DNA from: Rhodocytophaga aerolata
Lineage (GTDB): Bacteria > Bacteroidota > Bacteroidia > Cytophagales > 172606-1
Direction: 5' to 3'
NCBI RefSeq assembly: GCF_030503435.1
Contig: NZ_JAUKPO010000002.1
Coordinates: forward strand, 539,833-603,832
DNA length: 64,000 nucleotides
Part shown: positions 52,995 through 63,781 of the stretch, in pieces
Layout: every line of letters starts with the position of its first letter
Numbering within the stretch: the first letter of the stretch is position 1
The notes under the pieces: generated by a model
Seen by the model: only the letters and a program-made list of their open reading frames with translations
Told to the model about the DNA's origin: nothing
Database searches by the model: none
Translations under genes and position numbers: made by a program

Positions 52995-55010
52995 TTATTT
53001 GCTGTCGTCTAATTTTATCTGCCGCATTTCTTCGAGCTCTTTTTCAAAGCCTCCGGATAATATCGGGAACCGGCACCAGGTTTTAGGGTCCAGGTTCTCA
53101 TCATCCAGATGGAAGGAAGGTGCATAGCGTTCGCGTTTCCACTGGTTGCGGCTCCACAGACGGAAGAACCGTTCAATATACAAGCGTATCTGTGTTTCCG
53201 TATACACATGGCCAAACTTTACAACCATCAATTGCAGCACATCTTTAGGAGTCTGCTTGTCACGGATGGCACATTTTTCAATAGCATCCAATACTTCATA
53301 GGGCATTAAGTCAGCTTCGTCAGTTTGAGTCATTTCCAGTGGGCGAAGTTCAGCACTTGGTTGCAGGGAATTAACTTTGCTCAATCCTTTAATCTGAAGC
53401 TTTCCATCTATGCCTTCTCTTTCCAGCCATAGGAGCCATCTACGCAAAAATGCTTTATCTATTCCGGCAATGGGGCTGATGCTGCCTGCTGTGTCGCCAT
53501 CCATGGTAGCATAGCCCACAGCCGCTTCTGAACGGTTGCTGGTAGAGAGCAATAAGGCATTGTTAATATTAGCCAGCAGCCATACACTTGGCGCACGTAC
53601 CCGGGCTTGTATATTTTGCAAAGCAATATCATCCGTTTTCCAGCTTAATTCTCTGTGTATGCCCCCTTCTATTAGTCCCAGATATTCCCGTACCAAGGTA
53701 TCTATGCCTATCTCAAAATAAGTTACGCCTAAATCTTTAGCCAGACTTTCAGCTGAACTACGTGTATCATCTGAACTGTTAACAGTAGATTGGTAAATAC
53801 AGGTAATCAGTTTACTTGCTAGTTCTTTAGGTGTGTGGCACTCTGCCAGGCCAGGCATGTAGAATAGTTTTTTCTTAAATTCTTCTATACCTATACTTTC
53901 GATGGCAAAATGAATCATTAGGTAGCATAAAGCGGACACAGCCGAAGAATCAGCGCCGCCACTTAAGGAAACGACAAACCCTCTGGAACGGCTTTTCCGC
54001 ATATAATCAAATAGTGCTAATGCTACGGCTCTGGCAAATTCTTCTTCTTTTATATAAGGGCTGTTTTCCCAGGATTCAAACCTGGCGTGTACGGGCTTTG
54101 GCCGTATGAAAGGGAAATTGAAATCATAGGAAAATACGCCTTTGGCTTCTCCGGACGTATGGATACCAGCTGCTGAAGTAAATTGCGCTTTGGTTTGTGC
54201 CTGCATCAGCCGGGTAAGATCAATATCTATAACACAAGAGATCAATTCATAGTCTGCATAAGAAAAACGCTTGCCTGTGGCCAGTAATTTACCTCCTGAG
54301 GCAATGAGCGTACTGCCGTCGTAAATAGCCCGGCCAGCTTCATTCCCCAGCAGGTTGGCATAGATGTAACTAACACCAAAGGCCCTGGAACCTTCCAGTA
54401 CAAAACGTTCGCGGATGTCCATTTTACCAAAGGCAAAGTGGCTGGCGCTAGGATTTAAAATAATATCTACTCCATGCCGGTACAAATCCCTGCCTGGCCG
54501 GCTGGCCACCCAGGCATCTTCACAGATTTCAAATCCTATTTTTACGCCGCCACACGCATAATATACATCGCCTATGGGGTATGCTTTGCCACCTACTTCA
54601 ATTTCACCTTGCTCGCCTTGCGGCCAGGGATTGAACCAGCGAGGTTCGTAATGGATGCCATCTCCGGCTAGGTACCGTTTCGCTGAAAACCCGAGAATTT
54701 TTTTATCTGCAATAAGGCAGGCCGTGTTATATATGCGGTTGATGTATTTTACAGGCAAGCCCACCGACACTATGATATCTTCTGTATAGGGGACAATTTC
54801 CTGCAATACCTCAAAAGATTTCTCAAATGTGCCATGTGAATAAAAGGCATCTTCACAGCCATATCCAGGAATACACAGTTCGGGCAGGCAGAGCACGCTT
54901 ATTTGCTGTGCTTTGGCTTCCGTAATAGCATCTATGATGTGTTGCTTGTTTCGGTCCCAATCTAAAGGTGTCTGGTTAAGAACACCGGCAGCTACTTTTA
55001 TAAGTTTCAT
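52995..55010 (-). CDS. nadE: Glutamine-dependent NAD(+) synthetase
   Basis: A 671-residue two-domain enzyme that amidates nicotinate adenine dinucleotide to NAD(+), the last step of NAD synthesis. The N-terminal nitrilase-like glutaminase domain has the Glu44-Lys111-Cys163 triad (CLPELCIP, AKRYLAG, GFEICEDAW). The C-terminal synthetase domain has the ATP loop SGGADSS (350-356), and STSNRSEAAVGY near 510. It is third in the gene order pncB-prs-nadE on the minus strand, with a 199-bp gap after the PRPP synthetase-like gene. Confidence 0.95.
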   Translation of the reverse strand: MKLIKVAAGVLNQTPLDWDRNKQHIIDAITEAKAQQISVLCLPELCIPGYGCEDAFYSHGTFEKSFEVLQEIVPYTEDIIVSVGLPVKYINRIYNTACLIADKKILGFSAKRYLAGDGIHYEPRWFNPWPQGEQGEIEVGGKAYPIGDVYYACGGVKIGFEICEDAWVASRPGRDLYRHGVDIILNPSASHFAFGKMDIRERFVLEGSRAFGVSYIYANLLGNEAGRAIYDGSTLIASGGKLLATGKRFSYADYELISCVIDIDLTRLMQAQTKAQFTSAAGIHTSGEAKGVFSYDFNFPFIRPKPVHARFESWENSPYIKEEEFARAVALALFDYMRKSRSRGFVVSLSGGADSSAVSALCYLMIHFAIESIGIEEFKKKLFYMPGLAECHTPKELASKLITCIYQSTVNSSDDTRSSAESLAKDLGVTYFEIGIDTLVREYLGLIEGGIHRELSWKTDDIALQNIQARVRAPSVWLLANINNALLLSTSNRSEAAVGYATMDGDTAGSISPIAGIDKAFLRRWLLWLEREGIDGKLQIKGLSKVNSLQPSAELRPLEMTQTDEADLMPYEVLDAIEKCAIRDKQTPKDVLQLMVVKFGHVYTETQIRLYIERFFRLWSRNQWKRERYAPSFHLDDENLDPKTWCRFPILSGGFEKELEEMRQIKLDDSK

Positions 55011-55209
55011 ATAGTATAATTCTATTATTTCAAATAGTGACTTAGCGTTTTTGGCTAAGAGTATGCACCCATTTACCTGCTAAAATTTTATATTTATTCT
55101 CATTATTAACCTCTACTCGCAAATAATAGGTAGACTTACTCTCATATAACAGATCAAATGTTAATTACTTCTCTTTAACACTGTATCGTAATTTTATAAT
55201 GCGTGTCTG

Positions 55210-56133
55210 TTAATGGTGATCTATCTCTTGTAGTAACAAATCTGCGATGGATTTGATTTGGAGAAAATCATCTTTCAGGGAAATGGCATTAGGATGGCTA
55301 TCTGTGCTTATAACACATTCAAATAAGCCACTGTTTTTTATCGTTTGCAGACCACCTTTAGAAAACAAGCCATGCGTGGTAACGGCAGCGATTTTAGCAG
55401 CACCCGCTGCTTTATAAGCTCTGGCGGCATTTACCAATGAACCCCCAGTGCGAATCATATCATCATAAATAATTACATACCTGTCCTGCACATCGCAACT
55501 AATGGATATAATTTCTGTATTTTCGGCATCTATCCGCCTTTTAAATACAAAAGCCCCTTGTATACTCATATCGTTAGCCAGAGATTCTACCCATTTCGCC
55601 CGCCCGGCATCCGTAGAAGCGAGAATAAAATCATCTCCGGCCAATTGCCGGCAGGCTTCAATAATAATGGGTTTCCCGTAGAGATGTACAGCTTTTGTTT
55701 TACCTTCAAAGTAATAAGGTAAGCCTTCCGTGTGTAGATCCAGAAGAATAACCCGGTTGTCGAGGGTGGTATCGGGAATGCTGGAAAGCAGAAACGCTCT
55801 GGTTTTGGCAGTAACTATTTCTCCCCGCTTTACAGCACGCTCCATGGTAGAATAGCCGAAATAAGGGATAATAAGCAACAGAGATTGAGCACCTAAACTC
55901 ACTAGCGTATAGGCCAGGTCGTATAACTCCAGCGTATCGGCATCGGAAATAGTACCGCCAATTAATACTACATCCCGTTCGTCAATGTCTGAAAGAATCC
56001 GCTGGTAGCGTTCGCCATCCGGAAATTGTTTTACCTCTACTTCTCCCCGACCATAATCGCCTTTTGCCAGAATAGCCTCTTTCAAGTAACTGTATTGCCT
56101 GGTACTGAATATTATCTTTTTATCGAATCTCAT
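55210..56133 (-). CDS. Ribose-phosphate pyrophosphokinase-like protein, divergent
   Basis: A 307-residue protein with the two-domain PRPP synthetase fold. Recognisable parts are FPDGERYQRI (~37), IIPYFGYSTMERA (~89), the LDLHTEG metal-binding segment (131-137), the Lys/Arg catalytic loop around Lys198-Arg199-Arg200, and the PRPP loop DDMIRTGGS (224-232). Compared with the main bacterial Prs, several conserved stretches differ: the usual SPDxG motif is STDAG, and DTAGT is RTGGS. It resembles archaeal or class III forms more than housekeeping Prs. It lies between nicotinate phosphoribosyltransferase (58 bp gap) and nadE. The simplest reading is a dedicated PRPP supply for nicotinate salvage; an ADP-ribose pyrophosphokinase-like activity is an alternative. 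Confidence 0.8.
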   Translation of the reverse strand: MRFDKKIIFSTRQYSYLKEAILAKGDYGRGEVEVKQFPDGERYQRILSDIDERDVVLIGGTISDADTLELYDLAYTLVSLGAQSLLLIIPYFGYSTMERAVKRGEIVTAKTRAFLLSSIPDTTLDNRVILLDLHTEGLPYYFEGKTKAVHLYGKPIIIEACRQLAGDDFILASTDAGRAKWVESLANDMSIQGAFVFKRRIDAENTEIISISCDVQDRYVIIYDDMIRTGGSLVNAARAYKAAGAAKIAAVTTHGLFSKGGLQTIKNSGLFECVISTDSHPNAISLKDDFLQIKSIADLLLQEIDHH

Positions 56134-56191
56134 AAAGGAATTTAGAATTGAAATTGCCGCTTAGAACTGGCAAGGTCTTATGATTAAATAT

Positions 56192-57682
56192 CTATACCTC
56201 TTCCGTTTCTGATTTGAGGTTTCTTAACTGCAGAATCAAGTCAGTTTTAAAGTCATACAGTCCTTTTTCCAGACCAACCGGGTAGATATGCGGATTAGAA
56301 AAACGCTTGATCCCTTCATGAAACATACCTAATTGATGCTTTACCCGCAACCTGGTATCTTCTATGGGAGGCACCGTATATACTTGTTGGCCTTGCCGGA
56401 AAACAGGTATCAGCAAATCTTCAAAGGTCTCCGTATTGGTTAGTTTCCGGCGTTTGGTATAATCCATGGGGTCTACAATAGTGCTGTTCTGCTGGGGCAG
56501 AAAACTTTCTGTATCGTAGATCATGTCTGCAAGAAACTCTTTATCATTAAAATACCGCCTTACTTGTTGTATACCTGGCGTTGATATTTTAATGGCTTGC
56601 TCAGATAACTTTAACTTATAATCCCATCCCCCGCTGGTATTGCGGATAGCCGCCAGTTTGTATACGCCACCCAAGGCTGGCTGGTCGTAGGCGGTTACCA
56701 GCTTGGTGCCTACGCCCCATACATTAATGGTGGCTCCCTGATTTTTCAAACTGAATATAATGTGCTCATCCAAATCGTTACTTGCCAGAATGCTGGCATC
56801 TGTAAATCCGGCAGCATCCAGCAGTTTACGCGACTCAATACTCAGGTAAGCTAGGTCACCGGAGTCCAGACGGATACCGGCCATTTTGTAGCCTTTAGCC
56901 CGTAATTTTTTCCCTACCTCAATGGCTTTTTTTACACCTTCCAGGGTATCATAGGTATCTACCAGAAATACGCAGTTATTGGGCATTACTTCTGCATACG
57001 TTTCAAAGGCATCTTCCTCCGTATCAAAAGACATAATCCAGCTATGGGCATGGGTTCCTTTTACCGGGATACCATAGAGTTTACCCGCCAGTACATTAGA
57101 CGTGGCGGCACAGCCGCCGATATAAGCCGCCCGGCTTGCGGTAACGCCGCCATCTATTCCCTGTGCCCGCCGCAAGCCAAATTCTAAAATGGGTTCATCT
57201 TTTACTACCTGCCCGATACGTGCTGCTTTAGTGGCAATTAACGACTGAAAATTAATCATGTTCAGGATAGGTGTTTCTAGCAATTGGCATTGCAAAATAG
57301 GACCTTTAATGCGGAGCATCGGTTCTTGTGGAAATACCACCGTTCCTTCTGGTATGGCATCAATATCACAAGTAAATCGTAACTCTTGCAAGTATTCCAG
57401 AAAAGCAGGCTCAAATAATAATTGCCCATCGTTGCCCCGTAAGGTTGCTAAATAGGCAAGGTCATCTTCGGCAAATCGCAGATCTTGCAGGTATTCTATT
57501 ACCTGGGCAAGTCCGCAGGCAATGGTATAGCCCCCTTGGAAAGGATTTCTACGGAAAAACATGTTAAACACAGCTTCTTTGCCTGCCATGCCGGATTTCC
57601 AATAGCCATAGGCCATCGTAAGCTGATATAAATCGGTAAGTAGGGTAAGCGAGTTATGATAGAGCGATTTACTGCTATTCAT
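56192..57682 (-). CDS. pncB: Nicotinate phosphoribosyltransferase
   Basis: A 496-residue enzyme joining nicotinate and PRPP to make nicotinate mononucleotide, first step of the Preiss-Handler salvage route. The NAPRT-specific motif [12 protein letters not shown] is at 168-179 and the conserved catalytic His is His213 (GTHAHSWI). [11 protein letters not shown] (~268) and LASNDLDE (~298) contact substrate. Length fits the long bacterial form. It is the first gene of the NAD cluster, with a 399-bp AT-rich region upstream. Confidence 0.95.
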   Translation of the reverse strand: MNSSKSLYHNSLTLLTDLYQLTMAYGYWKSGMAGKEAVFNMFFRRNPFQGGYTIACGLAQVIEYLQDLRFAEDDLAYLATLRGNDGQLLFEPAFLEYLQELRFTCDIDAIPEGTVVFPQEPMLRIKGPILQCQLLETPILNMINFQSLIATKAARIGQVVKDEPILEFGLRRAQGIDGGVTASRAAYIGGCAATSNVLAGKLYGIPVKGTHAHSWIMSFDTEEDAFETYAEVMPNNCVFLVDTYDTLEGVKKAIEVGKKLRAKGYKMAGIRLDSGDLAYLSIESRKLLDAAGFTDASILASNDLDEHIIFSLKNQGATINVWGVGTKLVTAYDQPALGGVYKLAAIRNTSGGWDYKLKLSEQAIKISTPGIQQVRRYFNDKEFLADMIYDTESFLPQQNSTIVDPMDYTKRRKLTNTETFEDLLIPVFRQGQQVYTVPPIEDTRLRVKHQLGMFHEGIKRFSNPHIYPVGLEKGLYDFKTDLILQLRNLKSETEEV

Positions 57683-58081
57683 GAGAGAAAGATTAGTTAA
57701 TGTAATTTTTACACTAAGCTAGATAAAAAAAGAGAATCTACCAGTACGTAAACAAAAAAAATTTGTCTAGCCCAACTTAGAAAGATTTACTATTAGTAAT
57801 TATGACACCTATATATCTGTAAATCAGGTAATTTATAACTATATAAATTTTCTTCTTGTTAATGTGCAGCCTGCTTTCTAATGTCTGTTATCCTTGACAC
57901 TTTCTATAAAATGTTTTTAAAAGAAATAATACAGGTACGTATACTGGAATCTATCTGCTGATTTTTGAAGCGGCTCATTCGGCTATCCTACAGAAAATAA
58001 CCTGACAAATGTGTGAACCATTGAGTATAATTACAGCTTATTATAATGTTATACCTCTACTAGTAGAATAGAACCACTTGC
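57683..58081. other. Intergenic region between divergent pncB and ABC exporter genes
   Basis: 399 bp, AT-rich, presumably with both promoters. I found no exact TTG/TAnnTTTG pair, no ORF with coding character, no riboswitch I can support and no RNA gene. Confidence 0.5.
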
Positions 58082-59842
58082 ATGAATAAAGAAGAAAAAA
58101 GCGGCCGTATTTTCGATATAGCCGTTATTAAAAGACTGCTGCTCTTTATGCGGCCCTACCGCATGCAGTTTTTCTTACTTATCTTTTTAATTATTTTATT
58201 AGCAGCCTTGGTGCCTGCCACGCCACTGCTCATTCAACATACCATAGATCATCATATTATGGAAGCCAATTACCGTGGCCTTACAGTAATGGTTTGTATC
58301 ATGGTGGGGTTATTACTCGTGCAGTCGATAGTACAATATTATAACACGTATCTTTCCGGATGGCTGGGGCAAAACATTATCCGCGACATACGCATAGATT
58401 TGTTCAGGCACTTGCTGAATCTCCGGCTTAAATTTTATGATAATACGCCTATCGGCCGCCTGGTTACCCGTACTATTTCTGATATAGAAACCCTGTCCGA
58501 TGTGTTTAGCGAAGGTCTGGCGGCTATTGCCGGTGATATTTTGCAAATACTGGTTATTCTGGGTGTGATGTTTTATATAGACTGGCGGCTTACGCTGGTT
58601 AGTCTGGCTATGCTGCCGCTACTGCTGATCAGTACGTATATTTTTAAAGAGAAGATAAAAGAGTCGTTTAATGAAGTACGAACCGCTGTATCTAACCTTA
58701 ACTCTTTTGTACAGGAACATATTACCGGAATGAGCATTGTGCAAATTTTCAACAGTGAAGAAGCAGAGTTTAAGAAATTCAATGAAATAAACCGGGAGCA
58801 TAAACGGGCCAACCTCAAATCAGTATTATATTACTCCGTGTATTTTCCGGTGGCAGAGGTAATTTCTGCGGCCTGTACCGGCATGCTGGTGTGGTATGGT
58901 GCCCGTGGGGTACTCAGTGAAGATATTACACTAGGTACCCTTACGGCTTTTATTATGTTTATTTCCATGTTTTTCCGGCCCATCCGCATGATTGCCGACC
59001 GCTTTAATACCTTGCAGTTAGGCATTGTCAGCACCGACCGGATTCTGAAACTGCTGGATAGTAAAGACTATATTCCTAACGAGGGCACCTATCAGGCCCA
59101 GGATATGAAAGGAGAAGTGAACTTTAAAAATGTATGGTTTGCCTATAATGGGGAAGAATACGTTCTAAAAAATATCTCTTTCGATGTAAAAGCTGGAGAA
59201 ACTATTGCCCTAGTGGGTGCTACCGGTGCCGGGAAATCTTCTATTATTAACCTGCTAAGCCGCTTTTATGACATCAACAAAGGTCATATCTATATTGATG
59301 GGCATGATATTCAAGAATATGAGTTAAATGCCCTGCGCAGCAAGATTGGGGTGGTGCTGCAAGATGTATTCTTGTTTTCAGATACCATTATGCAGAATAT
59401 TACACTGGGTGATCCAACCATTACCAGAGAAAAAGTGCTGGAAGCCGCAGAGTTAGTAGGTGCCCGAAAATTTATCGAACGCCTGCCCGGTGGTTTTGAG
59501 TATAATGTTATGGAACGGGGAGCCACGCTTTCTGTCGGACAGCGGCAACTGATTTCCTTTGTACGGGCTATGGTATACGACCCCAGAATTATTGTACTCG
59601 ATGAGGCTACTTCATCGGTAGATACCGAAACTGAGGAACTGATTCAGCAGGCCATAGAGAAGATGATGAAAGGCCGCACATCCATTGTAATTGCCCACCG
59701 CTTATCTACCATCCAGAAGGCCAACAAAATTATTGTAATGGACAAAGGAGAGATTAAAGAGCAGGGTACCCACGAAGAACTGTTGCAACAGGAAGGATTA
59801 TATACCCAGCTCTACCGCATGCAGTACAAGGAAGTGGTATAA
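58082..59842 (+). CDS. MsbA-like ABC exporter (permease-ATPase)
   Basis: A 586-residue half-transporter with an N-terminal six-helix membrane domain (~1-330) and a C-terminal ATPase. Walker A is GATGAGKS (379-386), the signature is LSVGQRQ (~482), Walker B is IIVLDEATSSVD (~505) and the switch His is in IVIAHRLSTI (~535). It would function as a dimer. Families of this kind flip lipid A or export peptides and drugs. Without neighbours that show the cargo, I say MsbA-like only. The start ATG is at 58082. Confidence 0.92.
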   Translation: MNKEEKSGRIFDIAVIKRLLLFMRPYRMQFFLLIFLIILLAALVPATPLLIQHTIDHHIMEANYRGLTVMVCIMVGLLLVQSIVQYYNTYLSGWLGQNIIRDIRIDLFRHLLNLRLKFYDNTPIGRLVTRTISDIETLSDVFSEGLAAIAGDILQILVILGVMFYIDWRLTLVSLAMLPLLLISTYIFKEKIKESFNEVRTAVSNLNSFVQEHITGMSIVQIFNSEEAEFKKFNEINREHKRANLKSVLYYSVYFPVAEVISAACTGMLVWYGARGVLSEDITLGTLTAFIMFISMFFRPIRMIADRFNTLQLGIVSTDRILKLLDSKDYIPNEGTYQAQDMKGEVNFKNVWFAYNGEEYVLKNISFDVKAGETIALVGATGAGKSSIINLLSRFYDINKGHIYIDGHDIQEYELNALRSKIGVVLQDVFLFSDTIMQNITLGDPTITREKVLEAAELVGARKFIERLPGGFEYNVMERGATLSVGQRQLISFVRAMVYDPRIIVLDEATSSVDTETEELIQQAIEKMMKGRTSIVIAHRLSTIQKANKIIVMDKGEIKEQGTHEELLQQEGLYTQLYRMQYKEVV

Positions 59843-59944
59843 CTAAATAATATATTGATATTACCCTAATTTTCTAATACCAATATTGGCAGTTGCAAAA
59901 TCATAGAAAACAAGCTAAATTTATTTTACTGCAGCAACTCCTTC

Positions 59945-61054
59945 ATGTTCAAACATCTAGCCCTTTATTCATTCCTATTTTTAGTTTTATCCTCTTGTTT
60001 TAAAGATGAGCTACCTCCCGGCACTTACGACTCTTTGGACAAAGCTCTGCAAAATCCATCAAGTGTAAAGAAACTGATTTTACGGAAAGGCTTGGAAGAA
60101 TTTCCTATGGAAGTTCTCCGCTTGGAAAACCTAACTTTTCTTGATCTTGGATTCAATAAATTTACAGAAATACCTGCTGATATTCAGAAGTTAAGTCAGT
60201 TGGAAATATTGTACTTAGATGGAAACCAGCTTACTCATTTGCCTAAGGAAATCGGTAGATTACAGTTACTTAAAAATCTTCATCTGGGAGAAAACAATTT
60301 ACAGGAACTACCTTCTGAATTTAGTAACTTAACCGATCTATTGAGCTTAACAGTGTCTGGTAATCGGATAGATACCCTTAACTTCAATATGTCTAAGTTG
60401 ATTAATTTAAAACAATTATTTATCGATCGGAATCCTATACAATATTTAGATATTTCGAATTCTTCAATAATTGAATTGTATGCTAGAAGTTGTAAACTAG
60501 ATACTATCCCAACTACAATATTTTCTTGCTCAAATCTGAAGCTTATTAATCTTTCAGAAAACAGTATAAAAGATATCCCTAATAACATTATTGCGCTTCA
60601 AAAACTAAATGAGCTAATTCTTGATGCGAATAGAATTGAAAATTTTCCAGAAATAATTTATGGGATTAATAGTTTAAGAGGCCTTAGTTTACAAAATAAT
60701 CAGATATCCGTTCTGCCTCAAAACATAAGTGAGTTAGATAGTATTTACTACTTTCTTATAGGAAATAACAGAATATCACAAATACCTGCTAGCATCGGTA
60801 AGTTACAAAACCTGAATAGATTTGAAGCTGCACAAAATCGAATAGAGTCATTACCCAAAGAAATAGGCGATATGCAAGAACTTCATCAGTTAGATTTTAG
60901 TTTTAATGCACTATCTACTTTACCTGAAGAGTTCAAGAAACTAGATAATCCCAGAAGTGCTCGTTATTTATTATTCAAAGAAAACTTATTTTCCGACTCA
61001 GAGAAAGAAAAAATTAAAAGTTACTTTACAAATAATGTGAGTATAACTTTCTAA
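59945..61054 (+). CDS. Leucine-rich-repeat lipoprotein
   Basis: A 369-residue protein with a lipoprotein signal (lipobox LSSC, ~Cys18) followed by a curved solenoid of about 12 leucine-rich repeats (for example LTFLDLGFNKFTEIPADI and LEILYLDGNQLTHLPKEI) of the ~23-residue bacterial type. The C-terminus ends in a capping helix. LRR solenoids bind other proteins; here it would sit at the envelope. It lies 102 bp after the ABC exporter on the same strand. Partner unknown. Confidence 0.85.
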   Translation: MFKHLALYSFLFLVLSSCFKDELPPGTYDSLDKALQNPSSVKKLILRKGLEEFPMEVLRLENLTFLDLGFNKFTEIPADIQKLSQLEILYLDGNQLTHLPKEIGRLQLLKNLHLGENNLQELPSEFSNLTDLLSLTVSGNRIDTLNFNMSKLINLKQLFIDRNPIQYLDISNSSIIELYARSCKLDTIPTTIFSCSNLKLINLSENSIKDIPNNIIALQKLNELILDANRIENFPEIIYGINSLRGLSLQNNQISVLPQNISELDSIYYFLIGNNRISQIPASIGKLQNLNRFEAAQNRIESLPKEIGDMQELHQLDFSFNALSTLPEEFKKLDNPRSARYLLFKENLFSDSEKEKIKSYFTNNVSITF

Positions 61055-61060
61055 TACAAG

Positions 61061-62125
61061 TTATATCACTTTCTTCTCCAGTGTTACACTTGCTTTCCTT
61101 AACACAGCTATTAACCTGTCCAGCATACTATCGGTGAAATCCAGGTGGGTAACAAAGCGGATTTTGTCCTTACCAAAAGCAGCCGCCAGAATATCATGTT
61201 CTTTCAGATATGCCAGCACTTCATTATTTACTCTTTCGGAAGGCGTTTGAAAAATCACAATATTGGTTTCTACCGGTAATATGCTTTGCACAAAAGGCAC
61301 ATTCTGTAAACATTGAGCAATTATAGTTGCCCGCTGATGGTCTTCTGCCAGGCGTTGAATATGATGATCCAGGGCATAGCTGCCAGCAGCGGCCAGAAAA
61401 CCGGCCTGCCGCCATCCGCCGCCCATTACTTTGCGTATGCGTTTGGCTTTTTCTATTAGTTGCTTACTCCCCAGCAGTACGGAGCCTACCGGCGTGCCTA
61501 AGCCTTTAGATAAGCAAATGGAAATAGTATCGAAATAATTTCCATAGTCTACAGGATTTTCTCTGGTAGCTACTAGGGCATTAAACACCCGGGCCCCATC
61601 CAGATGAAGAAAAAGGTTATTGGCTTTACATACATCACTTATGGCGGCAATCTGATCTAGCGTATAGTAGCAACCTCCCCCTTTATTGACTGTATTTTCC
61701 AGAGCAACCAGAGAAGTTCTGGGATAATGTATATTGTCGGCATTTATGTTCTCCAGCACATCATCGGGTGTAAACCGGCCTCTTTCGCCATTCAGCAGCC
61801 TGACAGAAGCCAGCGAGTTAAAGGCAATACCACCGCCTTCATAATTATATATATGTGCCAAACGGTCGCAGATAACTTCGTCGCCGGGCTGTGTTAGCAA
61901 TTTTATGGCAATCTGGTTGGTCATCGTGCCCGAAGGACAGAACAACCCTGCTTCCATACCAAAAATACGGGCTGCTTTTTCTTGCAGGGCATTTACAGAT
62001 AGGTCCTCCTCATATACATCATCGCCTACCTGGGCTTGAAACATAGCTTCCAGCATGGCAGGTGTCGGGCGGGTTACGGTGTCACTGCGCAGATCTATAG
62101 GTATGTGTTGAGTTTGAGTAGCCAT
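61061..62125 (-). CDS. Low-specificity L-threonine aldolase (GntG-like PLP aldolase)
   Basis: A 354-residue fold-I PLP enzyme that splits threonine/allo-threonine into glycine and acetaldehyde, cytosolic. ATG 62125 is chosen over the upstream TTG 62137 because it gives the normal [18 protein letters not shown] start. Family motifs seen are [44 protein letters not shown] and the PLP lysine Lys197 ([12 protein letters not shown]). Its stop faces the LRR lipoprotein's, with only 6 bp between them. Confidence 0.93.
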   Translation of the reverse strand: MATQTQHIPIDLRSDTVTRPTPAMLEAMFQAQVGDDVYEEDLSVNALQEKAARIFGMEAGLFCPSGTMTNQIAIKLLTQPGDEVICDRLAHIYNYEGGGIAFNSLASVRLLNGERGRFTPDDVLENINADNIHYPRTSLVALENTVNKGGGCYYTLDQIAAISDVCKANNLFLHLDGARVFNALVATRENPVDYGNYFDTISICLSKGLGTPVGSVLLGSKQLIEKAKRIRKVMGGGWRQAGFLAAAGSYALDHHIQRLAEDHQRATIIAQCLQNVPFVQSILPVETNIVIFQTPSERVNNEVLAYLKEHDILAAAFGKDKIRFVTHLDFTDSMLDRLIAVLRKASVTLEKKVI

Positions 62126-62373
62126 ACGGAAAATCAAAGAAATTTATAGTTGAAAAAATGTAAAAATACCCGTAATTTGAGTAAATAAATAATTTTTATC
62201 CAGCCAGCTACCGAATATAAAAGAATTTCTGCCCGCTTGTTAAGCCGGGTTACCTGTAAGGAATTTTATCATCAAAAGTATATAAGCATCTGCCAAGTTT
62301 TTTAGGCTTGATACATGCCAGAAGTGCAAAATCTAATTAGCTTTCGAATTAAAACCAATTGATTAATTGTCTT

Positions 62374-63720
62374 ATGAAAAGGTTTATACCTGCGTTGTTA
62401 CCCTTGTGCTACGTGCTAGTCATGCTGATGACCAGTTCGTGTGCCACTGTATTTAATGGTGCCCGGCAAAAAGTGACCATTACGTCCAACCCGGCTGGCG
62501 CCGAAGTATACCTCAATGGAAAAAATACCGGACTTGTCACCCCTTGTGAAATTAAGGTGAAACGGAAAGTAAAGGCCGGGCCAGATACTGAGAAGAATGT
62601 ACAGCACTATGTGCTGAAAAAAGATGGTTATCATGATTATGAGTTTAAAGACAGAAGACATATTTCTACTGGCGCTACCATAGGAAATTCTGTGGCAGGC
62701 TTGTTTGGTGGTTTGATGGTATGGAGTGGATATCTCAATGAAGAAGAAACACCTGGATCCACCGCAGCCGGTTATATAGTAGGTGTTCCTTTCTTACTAG
62801 GATTTCCTGTAGATATGATGACTGGGGCTTTAAACAACTACCAGAAAAACCTCAATATAAATATGGTTAAGAAGGAACGGGAGGTAATTGTAATCAACAA
62901 AGACTCTACCGTATTGCAAAAAGACAACTTTAAATTAGCTAATGTCTATGCGGTTATTGTAGGTGTATCTAACTACAAAGACCCTAAAATGAATCTGCAA
63001 TATGCCGATGACGATGCTAATTTGTTTTACAATTTCTTAAGAAGCCCCTTCGGTGGAGCCGTACCTGAGCAGAATATTACCTTGCTTCTGAACGAGAATG
63101 CTACCCGTGCCAATATTATTAAAGCCGTAAACAACCAGTTCCGGAATGCTTTTGAAGATGACGTAGTTATTGTGTATGTAGCCAGCCATGGTATGCCTTC
63201 TGCCTTAGGTGACGAATTATACTTCCTGGGCTCCGATACAGACAGGGATAACCTGGAAGGAACCGGTGTATCGCAATACGACATTCAAAAAGCCTTAAAT
63301 AATTGCCGCTCTCAGAAAAAAATATGGGTATCCGATGCTTGTCATTCAGGCAGTGTAGGGGGTACGGGAGTAATGATGCGGGGTGAAGAAGAAAAAGCCG
63401 CTTCCAATATGGTAAACCGCTTATTAAGCAATGTTGCCTCTCACGACAAAAACCTCATTATGCTGACTGCTTCTTCCGCCGGTGAAACATCCCAGGAAGC
63501 AAAAGAATGGGGCGGTGGCCATGGCGTATTTACCCACTATCTGGTAGAAGGACTGAAAGGAGCTGCCGATGAAAACAAAAATGGCCTGGTAGACATCCGG
63601 GAAGCCTATGAATATGTACGCATGAAAGTATCTACCGAAACTAAAAAGAAGCAATATCCTGAGTTAAAAGGAGTGTACAACAACAAATTCCCGATGAGTG
63701 TGGTAAAACCCAAAGAATAG
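62374..63720 (+). CDS. PEGA-caspase (peptidase C14) lipoprotein
   Basis: A 448-residue protein. ATG 62374 is used instead of the TTG 15 bases upstream. A lipoprotein signal with lipobox TSSC (Cys23) is followed by a PEGA domain (~33-90, VTITSNPAGAEVYLNGKNTG). Hydrophobic stretches at ~100-160 suggest membrane association. The caspase domain (~190-445) carries the dyad His272 (VYVASHGM) and Cys323 (VSDACHSGS), both intact. Clan CD proteases of this kind cut after basic residues or Asp; specificity is not readable. It is a stand-alone gene ending in a terminator. Confidence 0.9.
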   Translation: MKRFIPALLPLCYVLVMLMTSSCATVFNGARQKVTITSNPAGAEVYLNGKNTGLVTPCEIKVKRKVKAGPDTEKNVQHYVLKKDGYHDYEFKDRRHISTGATIGNSVAGLFGGLMVWSGYLNEEETPGSTAAGYIVGVPFLLGFPVDMMTGALNNYQKNLNINMVKKEREVIVINKDSTVLQKDNFKLANVYAVIVGVSNYKDPKMNLQYADDDANLFYNFLRSPFGGAVPEQNITLLLNENATRANIIKAVNNQFRNAFEDDVVIVYVASHGMPSALGDELYFLGSDTDRDNLEGTGVSQYDIQKALNNCRSQKKIWVSDACHSGSVGGTGVMMRGEEEKAASNMVNRLLSNVASHDKNLIMLTASSAGETSQEAKEWGGGHGVFTHYLVEGLKGAADENKNGLVDIREAYEYVRMKVSTETKKKQYPELKGVYNNKFPMSVVKPKE

Positions 63721-63744
63721 TAAAAGATTTAAAGCCTCAGCTAT

Positions 63745-63781
63745 ACACCTTACATGCTTAAAAACGTGTAAGGTGTTTTTA
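63745..63781 (+). terminator. Intrinsic terminator
   Basis: ACACCTTACA (63745-63754) pairs with TGTAAGGTGT (63767-63776) around a 12-nt loop, followed by a T-run. It lies 24 bases after the caspase gene. Confidence 0.8.

Noticed and set aside
57683..58081. Possible NAD- or nicotinate-sensing riboswitch upstream of pncB
   Set aside because: The region is AT-rich and I could not see a consistent stem pattern; it was not supported by the sequence.
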